DNA from: Isoetes taiwanensis
Lineage: Eukaryota; Streptophyta; Lycopodiopsida; Isoetales; Isoetaceae
Length of the DNA: 64,000 nt
Assembly (NCBI GenBank): GCA_021234155.1
Contig: JAJEKV010000015.1
Span: 1,896,852-1,960,851 of the forward strand
Direction: 5' to 3'
The first letter of the stretch is position 1, and the number at the start of each line of letters is the position of its first letter. Shown here piece after piece: positions 57,711-64,000 of the stretch. A model generated the notes under the pieces. The model was not told the origin of the DNA. It did no database searches and saw nothing but the letters and a program-made list of their open reading frames with translations. A program made the translations under genes and the position numbers.

Positions 57711-59134
57711 TTTTTTTTTTGATAGCAAGAGTCAGTTTTACCATTAATTATAAAATCTCAGGAACATAGCATGTTTGTGCTTTATAAGGCAGCACATGAA
57801 AAAGTAACAGAACATTTAAGAGCATCATACTATGAATATGAGCTCAAGAATAACAAGCCTAACAGGAAATTCGCAGAAGAGGTAGCAGAAACTGATAAGC
57901 CAGTAAGAAAATGATCTTCCGTGTGAACAGGTCCAAAAAATCTGAATTCAGTTGTTGACAGCTGAATTGGATAAAGCATCAACTCTAGAATGAACAACAG
58001 GAAGATTAAGAGAAATACCACCGTAGAGTCTCATTTTGCTTTGCTGAAGATAAGGAGGTCTAGTTCTCTTTAGTCTGTCATCCAGATGTTCATCTGTTCG
58101 CAACTCCTGTCGAATTCTCGTTACCCCATATGGTCGCGGGATGCCAGTATTTGGATCAATGGGGTGAATAGTGCCCCTGCGATCGGGATCAGCAGAAAGA
58201 TTATCCCAGAAGGGCACTTCATGAGAGATTGGATCCATTTCAGGAGTAGAAGCTGGCAAATTGGCAAAGTTTAGAAACAGGATCGTTTCTTGCGGCTTCT
58301 CTTGAAAGGAAATCAAGCTTTGAAGAACAGCAGAGATCGTTCATGCGGAGGAAATTTAGCGAAGGAGTGAAGAAAGGATAAATTTTTAGGGTTTCTGAGG
58401 AAATTAAGGCCATTGGTAAAGGCACGAGTTGAAACAACAAAAAGGGCACGGGACGGAAATGAGAGCCCGTAAGGGGAAAGGAAGAAAACAGGATAGAACA
58501 CCGATTAGATAGAATCAAAATTAACTAGAAGAGGTCGGATTGCCAAACCATAAGCCATGCAAATCCAATTTGTGAAAGCTTTGCGAAGAAAACCATTCAA
58601 AGACCAATTAATTCCAGTTTCCTAATTCTCTGAATAAACCTTCACGATGATCTTTTTCATCGCCCAATCACAATTAACTCGAAAATTCTCATTCTTTTGA
58701 AGTCTTGTTGTCACCTATGAATTCCTCCAGCCATGAATTAAGCATCTCTGTTTCAAATTCAACGCAGCTCGGGACAAATGTATACTCTTGCCGAAATAGA
58801 GAATCTGGGAAGAAGGTGTTAATTATCAAAGAATTCCATAGTTCTGAAGATGAGCCTGAAAGAAAACCACAGGTAAATCTTGAGCCATGTTTGATAATTG
58901 TGAAGATTTTGGTGTCCATCAATAGCTCAAAGCATGAAGAATTTGATAAAGCTGGCCCTCTACAGGGGCAGCTAGCAGATCACTCTCAAATTCAAGCCAG
59001 ATCAAGCAGAAATTGGTGAATTTCAAGGGAGAATTGGCAAGAAAGAGGTTTGAACTGAAAAATCCGGGAAAAGGACAAACAAATCAAGAAAAATGGCGCA
59101 CGTCATTTCTCCTTTTGTCATCCTCAGCTTTTTT
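57711..59134 (-). mobile_element. Poly(A) retrocopy of an unidentified transcript, 1.42 kb
   Basis: GAATATAATTTTTTTT is duplicated at 57,695-57,710 and 59,135-59,150, and the insert ends in a poly(A) tail on the minus strand (T-run to 57,720). Inside, read 5' to 3' on the minus strand, are a short frame starting MMDTKIFTIIKHG (58,922), an intergenic-looking stretch, and a frame whose internal ATG begins MDPISHEVPFWDNLSADP, ending ALSNSAVNN near 57,951, with a 3' UTR-like tail. I do not recognise the source. It could be a processed pseudogene or a non-coding retroposon mobilised by the LINE-1 machinery. Confidence 0.8.
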
Positions 59135-59150
59135 GAATATAATTTTTTTT

Positions 59151-60410
59151 CCAGACCATGACGAAAGGCCACCAAAACTGATGTACCAAATGGAGGTGCT
59201 AAGAGCTTTGACGACAATGGTGCTTATCACCACGTTAATTTTTATAGATCATGGATAGAAGAACATGAACAAAATAGTTGTCTGACTGCATTCTAAGTTA
59301 CCAATAATCCTTGTAGAAAGCGAGAAGCATTTGAAAAATGCTCAAGAGGATGAAATAATATCCAAGAAAGAACTGGCTTGACTGCTTTCTTGCCTTGGAA
59401 GATACAATGACCAAAAGATTGTTTGAGAAAACTTAGACTAGGAGAGTCATCTTCGCCATTTAGGAGCCTCCAAATGAATTTTGAGATGAGGACCTTATTC
59501 TGCAATCATACCCCTCACCTGTCCACTTGGGGAGGATGGATTTAGACCAGGCCACCTTAACCACAGCACTGTCTTCAGTACCAACCCATGTGAAATTTTA
59601 GACTATTGCAATGAGCTCTTATACTTTGACATGTGGGGCTAGCAATATGGAGGCCATATAAACATGGGTACTGTGAGCATTGATTTGGCCAGTGTAATCT
59701 GGTCAGCAAGAGATAACGTTGCAATTGGCCACCAAAAAAGGCGATTCTTCAAATCATTGATAGTTTCTTTCCATGTTGCTCATGTATTGACATGAACGCC
59801 AACCAAAGCTTCAAGTAATTTGGAGTCATGACCATGAGCAAGAGGCTTCCATGGATAATTATGAACACATGCCGGAATTAGAGTTTCGAATGTCCATAAG
59901 GCCATAGACTTTTTCCACCCCACAAACACACTGGAAACCAGTGAGAATGTGTCTAAGAGCAGTTTTGTATCTTCAAGGTTCTCGGCATTAGCTACCAGAA
60001 AGAGAAAAGTGTCATCTACATATTAATTACAAACTTCTTGTGCACCATCATTTATAGCAAGATCCTGGAGGAGCCCCATTGTTGTTGCAACAGAAAATAA
60101 CTGCGGCAAAGTCTCTGCGACAATTGTAAAAAGGAGTGGTGCAAAAGGGCATCCGTGACAAATATCAAGGTAAAGTGGAAGAAATTTTGATGGCGCACTA
60201 TAAAAGAGAACAACAGCTTGAGCGGAGATATGCAACTTCATGATATCTGATGTCAATTGCTGTCCAAATCCCAATTTGAGCATACAATAGATTCCCTTAT
60301 GTGTACTAAAAATGCATCTCCTCGAAAGAAATACTGATTGAGTTGTAGATTTAGAGATAGCCAAAATATCCTTCACCCTCTTTAGAAATGCCTTGGCATA
60401 TCATGTTGTT
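59151..60410 (-). pseudogene. LINE-1 copy f reverse transcriptase part
   Basis: Minus-strand reading from about 60,376 gives motif-B-like CHGCPFAPLLFTIVAETL, the catalytic YVDDT just after an in-frame stop (about 60,020), then NRLFWWPIATLSLADQITLA and, from 59,505, LQNKVLISKFIWRLLNGEDD. Many stops are present. The reading continues into 57,694 and below across the retrocopy, the join being near the RWDVAIWQ motif. Confidence 0.82.
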
Positions 60411-60539
60411 CGATAGATTTTATCGTTTTAGTATTTTCAGATACATCATACATGTTTAGCCCTCTAATAACCCTATTAGACAACAAGTAGGGAAGCTTTA
60501 CTTGCACATATTTTTTTATGAGGTGCCACTTGTTTGAGT

Positions 60540-61020
60540 TTATTATATTTTGGAGGAAGAATAAAATAGAATTGAATAAAATAAAGTTTTTATCATCCAC
60601 TAATTGGCCTATGGGACCCAAGAGGGAGGCGCAACAAACGTATTACTCTCCGGGCTAAAATACCCTTGTCCAGAAGGGTTACGGGAAAGTGGGGGGAGGG
60701 GGGGTGACAGGAATAAGAATGTTGTCAAACTATTCGAGGACTAAGCTGATCCCGGTGATCCATGACCTCTTGAAAGTATGATTCTAGCATCCGTACAGAG
60801 GTCATGCTTAAAGTCACATGCAGTGGCTGGCCAGGCCAAACCAGCTCAGCACAGTGTGTCTGAATTTCATCATATGCCGGGCAACTTTGAAGGGTGTGGC
60901 ATTCGTCCTCCACAGCTCCAACTTGGCAGCGTTGATAAAGCCTCTCCTAGCATGGCTCTCCAATCCATCTCCTTGCCTCAATCTGGAGACGGTGTGCACC
61001 TGCACAGATAGCGGCAATGG
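60540..61020 (-). pseudogene. LINE-2 copy c, 3' end
   Basis: The minus-strand VEDECHTLQSCPAYDE stretch and the following WPGQPLHVTLSMTSVRMLES match the C-terminus of LINE-2 copy b (VEDENHMLNECPVYES, WGQPVHIMMTK). They are followed by a stop near 60,725, a pyrimidine-rich stretch and the GGGTCCCATAGGCC/AATAAAA-like tail to about 60,540. A frameshift lies upstream near 60,910. Confidence 0.75.
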
Positions 61021-61563
61021 ATCTGTGCTTTTTCATGCATAAACGGGTGTGCAGGTAGCTTTACATGTATATATTTTCTTCTATGCCTACTTTGTCTCAT
61101 GGCACTTTCATAGGATTCCACGTCAACTTCGTTGCTCTCGATCTCTTTATCTCTTCATCATTCCACGTCAACTTCGTTGCTCTCGATCTCTTTATCTCTT
61201 CATCAACTTCGGCATCTTGACCTTCACATTGCTTTTGACTTGACCTTGGTCTTGGTCTTAAATTTGCCCTTCATTTTGCCTGGTTATCATCTCTGTTATC
61301 AACCTCGGTCTCCATCGTGTTCTTCTACTTTGACTATATCAAGTTGATCTACCCATGTGCCCTGCTATTCAATCGTTGGCCTTGACCTCCACTTTCTTTG
61401 GCCTCCCTTCGATCAGTAATGTCACATTTTTTCCTCACTTTTGGCCTCTTGTTTGAACATTCCTTCAGTCTGGTTTTTGTTTATATATATAGGTTTGTTC
61501 ATATTGGTTTTTGCATTGCGCTTTTGATTCGAGTTTTTGTATTGTGCTTTTGAAAAGGTTTAT
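61021..61563. other. Spacer with a 45-bp tandem duplication
   Basis: Two copies of a 45-bp unit start at 61,116 and 61,161 (TTCCACGTCAACTTCG followed by TTGCTCTCGATCTC). The last 30 bases match the left flank of the paralogous site near 56,485. Confidence 0.7.
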
Positions 61564-62251
61564 TCTAGAATGGGACTCGCAAGAAACCAACAAAGCGCCC
61601 GCCATAGGCTTCTCATTCATCTCAGCAGATTTTCTACAATGGTGGACAGTGGGTAGCCGCACACATGCGAACTACCCACGAAAAATAAAGGGAAAATCCA
61701 ATTATATCATTTGGACCCCAAAACAAATACAATGCTAATAGATGAGTGGTTGATGTACTGTAGAAAGCTTATCAAGGGATTAAAAACCCAGCCCTTCGGG
61801 TTTTTCGAGGAAAACCCTAGTGATAAGCCTTCGCAAGGGGCTTAGACAAACGTAAAGGCATAGAATCGCCCCAAAAACCCCGCATGGAGAAGTCGAAACG
61901 GATGCCGCCGCCAACCGCACACGCACATCACCAACACAACAAACCAGAAACATATGCAGAGAATAGCATCACCCCCGGAGAAAAAAAAAAAAAAAAAAAA
62001 AAAGCATCACCCGGTGGTGGAAAAACATGATGAGAACTTGTACAATAAACAAAGAAGGGGGGGGTGGGTTCAAAGAGAATAAGGTACCGGGCTGAGAGAA
62101 GAGGAAGCCGATGAGACGCGTGGATGCGTAAACGGCGCTGAAATAGCTTAACTCCCAATCCAAAACGGCATGCGCCGCCAAGAGATGCATGCATGACATG
62201 CATGCTCGTCCCATTCTAGAATGGCGATCCGATGTCTCGGATCGATGCGAT
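61564..62251 (+). mobile_element. Unit 1 (type A) of the second Helentron-like element
   Basis: This 688-bp unit has the TCTAGAATGGGAC left end, a body homologous to unit A of the first element (CATTCATC near 61,613, AAATACAATGCTAATAGATG, then the nested inverted repeat at about 61,768-61,828), an A-run (61,979-62,002), a GCATGCATG subterminal stretch and the end hairpin. Confidence 0.68.
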
Positions 62252-62603
62252 TCTAGAATGGGACGCAAGAAACCAACAAAGCCCACTACCGGAGAACTTC
62301 CTTACAAACTAGGATCAAGGACGAGGTCACGGGGCCGAGGCCAAAGGCCGATAAAGGATAGCAAGAAAGATACGCCAAATTGGCTAAACCAGCGGGAAGA
62401 AGCCCCTCCCGCGCGGGAAACAATTCAAAGAGAATAAAGATGCTGGAGAGAGAGGAGGAAGATGATGAGGCGGATGGATAAACGCTTAGCGCTGAAATAG
62501 CGAACTCCCAATCCAAAACGGGCATGCGCCGCCCGCATGCATGCATGACATGCATGCTCGTCCCATTCTAGAATGGCGATCCGATGTCTCGGATCGATGC
62601 GAT
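62252..62603 (+). mobile_element. Unit 2 (type B) of the second Helentron-like element
   Basis: This 352-bp unit starts with the same left end. Its body opens CGGAGAACTTCCTTAC, which corresponds to AGAGAACTTCCCG at the same position of type B units in the first element. It ends with the GCATGCATGCATGACATGCA stretch and the hairpin. Confidence 0.65.
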
Positions 62604-63640
62604 TACATTTAAGTTTTCAATGGTCTTGCTTAATTATTCTCCTCTCTTTTCTGCCTTTGAAGTTGCATTTTCTCTATCTCTTTATTGGGTTTTTTTTTTT
62701 AGCACACCAGCCCTACCGGGCCTACGGCCTTTCTTGAAATTCTAGCCTATCCACGTGGCGTGTCCACATCAGTATTTATTTATTTATTTATTTATTTTTT
62801 TTTTTGGGGGGGGGAAGATGGGCTTGGAGTTCAAGATATTCTCTACAATGTTTTAGAAATGTGTTATCTTTCTGGTCCAGTTGGATTTACATGATCTTTT
62901 ATTATTTTTCCTTATTATTCTGTTTCTTCTAGGTTTTGTCTTGTCTTTTTGTAGCTTCAAGTTCATTTCGTGTAGCATGGTTAGGTTTTATCCATAAGTA
63001 CATTGACGCTTTTGTCATTTTCTCAATTTGGCAGTCTTTTTGGTTTGACATTGAATGGCAAACATTGGGTTATTGACATTTGCTTATACCCCAATAATCT
63101 TCTTATAGTTGTCAAGTTATTCTTGCTACCATATTGTTCTTCAATGATTGTACTTACTCTATTATAGTAGATTAATAATAAAAATAATCTGAAGATACTG
63201 AACTCAAATACATCCCTCATTTCTTTATCAAGGGAGGAAGGCTCATAAGCCATCAGTATCTTGGCTACAACAATAACACCATGAGCAGATGCCTTAGAAA
63301 ATGTGGAGTTTGCGATGCTCCTAGATTGACCACAATAGCCAACCAGTCCATAAATGAAATGCCTTGTGCCTAGCTAGGGCCCATGCATCTGAGTAGGATG
63401 CCAAAAGAACACGTTGGTTATCCAGTCTACTGTTAAATAAGTTATGTTGCTAGGGCCATATTTTGGACTTCTGGAGAAAGAGGCAATGCTCAAGTATTTC
63501 AATATCTAAAAGGCAAAGCAGGCATATTGCAGATATATTGCAAGCCATTTAAACAAAAACACTTATGTATAACTTGCCACTAAAGTACAGAAACTTAGGA
63601 GTTGATGTTATCTCGAAGAAAATTTCTAATAATAATTTTG
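62604..63640 (-). pseudogene. LINE-1 copy g, 3' part (paralogue of copy f)
   Basis: Minus-strand pieces VDWITNVFFWHPTQMHGP, GLVGYCGQSRSIANSTFSKA and STIIEEQYGSKNN match copy f (56,491-57,480) through the zf-RVT tail and the 3' region. A T-run, a TATT microsatellite (62,772-62,798) and a G-run differ between the copies. It is broken by many stops. Confidence 0.7.
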
Positions 63641-64000
63641 CCTTATCGACCTATTGGCATCCGTTTCTAAGAGATATGGTATCTTACTAATGATATGTTT
63701 TGATAAAGCCACGTAAACCTTTAGTCTAATGTCCATTGATGTCTTTAGATTTATGTAGAGATTGCAACAGTTATTATGCTTTTCTTTTTCTTTTTCTTTT
63801 TTTCTTTTTTTTCTGCCTCCATTTATTATAAATTGTTCTTTTTGCTTGTTTTTTATTTAAAAAGTTGTATATTACAATGAAATATTGTCTATTTCATATT
63901 GAATCATATAACAGGGTTGGGTTACTAGATTGAAGCGATTTTATTCTGTGATCTAAATCTATATTCCTCATATTTTGTTTATTGCTTTGGCAGTCTACCA
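63641..64000. other. AT-rich end of window
   Basis: A pyrimidine run (CTTTTT repeats, 63,781-63,812) lies in AT-rich sequence. No feature is recognised. Confidence 0.5.

Larger units (their letters stand above)
61564..62603 (+). mobile_element. Second Helentron/Helitron2-like element, two tandem units
   Basis: The left end is TCTAGAATGGGAC. Near each right end the partner CGTCCCATTCTAGAA is followed by a hairpin with perfect 8-bp stem (CGATCCGA-TGTC-TCGGATCG, 62,225-62,244 and again near 62,578-62,597) and then ATGCGAT. Two units are fused head to tail at 62,251/62,252. Flanks are GGTTTAT and TACATTTAAG. The paralogue near 56,505-56,518 reads GGTTTATATATAAG without an insertion, supporting a T|T target. 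The body of unit 1 is a diverged relative of unit A in the 3.4-kb element. No coding capacity. Confidence 0.72.

Overview
This window looks like nuclear DNA of a land plant with a large, repeat-rich genome. It holds one apparently intact protein-coding gene, a U-box/ARM E3 ubiquitin ligase of the PUB14 type (41,758-44,318). Almost everything else recognisable is transposable-element sequence: Ty1/copia and Ty3/gypsy elements primed by initiator tRNA-Met, two families of non-LTR retrotransposon (here called LINE-1 and LINE-2), a tRNA-derived SINE, a TA-flanked MITE, and two rolling-circle-type elements of Helentron/Helitron2 design. The PLS-type PPR pseudogene, the CENH3-like fragment and the TE mix suggest a vascular plant. 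A fern or gymnosperm is my guess, not something the sequence proves.

Layout, 1-20 kb: a copia element (LTR 1,624-2,146, gag-protease 2,175-3,381, integrase 6,576-7,466) is split by a 3.2-kb Helentron-like composite inserted exactly between two T residues. Then come a 5'-truncated LINE-1 with a 16-bp target duplication (8,334-10,018), a LINE-2 3' part (10,418-11,540), low-information AT-rich DNA with degenerate repeats, and a 314-bp MITE (17,199-17,512).

Layout, 20-38 kb: a second copia (20,628-22,545), a centromeric-histone-H3-like fragment (23,138-23,410), a 58-bp tandem repeat, and a chromodomain-bearing gypsy element (24,139-25,694). The 3' LTR of that gypsy (26,198-36,354) is interrupted twice: by a related antisense LTR element (26,396-31,055), and by a nearly full-length LINE-2 with a target duplication of about 94 bp (31,208-35,112). 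The antisense LTR element carries a reading frame whose first residues copy the histone H3 tail (Met, then ARTKQTARK). Degraded gypsy gag lies at 37.0-38.0 kb.

Layout, 38-64 kb: LINE ORF1 remnants, the PUB14-like gene, a 0.65-kb tandem duplication next to a SINE, a degraded antisense copia (49.9-51.2 kb), and several LINE-1 insertions. One of these has the inverted 5' end typical of twin priming and splits a PPR pseudogene. An older LINE-1 is interrupted by a poly(A) retrocopy. The second Helentron-like element (61,564-62,603) sits in a paralogue of 56.5-57.4 kb, which supplies its empty site.

The most notable signals are the Helentron-like composites with a shared two-unit architecture, the H3-tail-mimicking frame in a relative of a chromodomain gypsy element, the CENH3-like fragment nearby, and the LINE-2 with a very long target duplication. 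No databases were searched. All family names rest on motifs read by eye.
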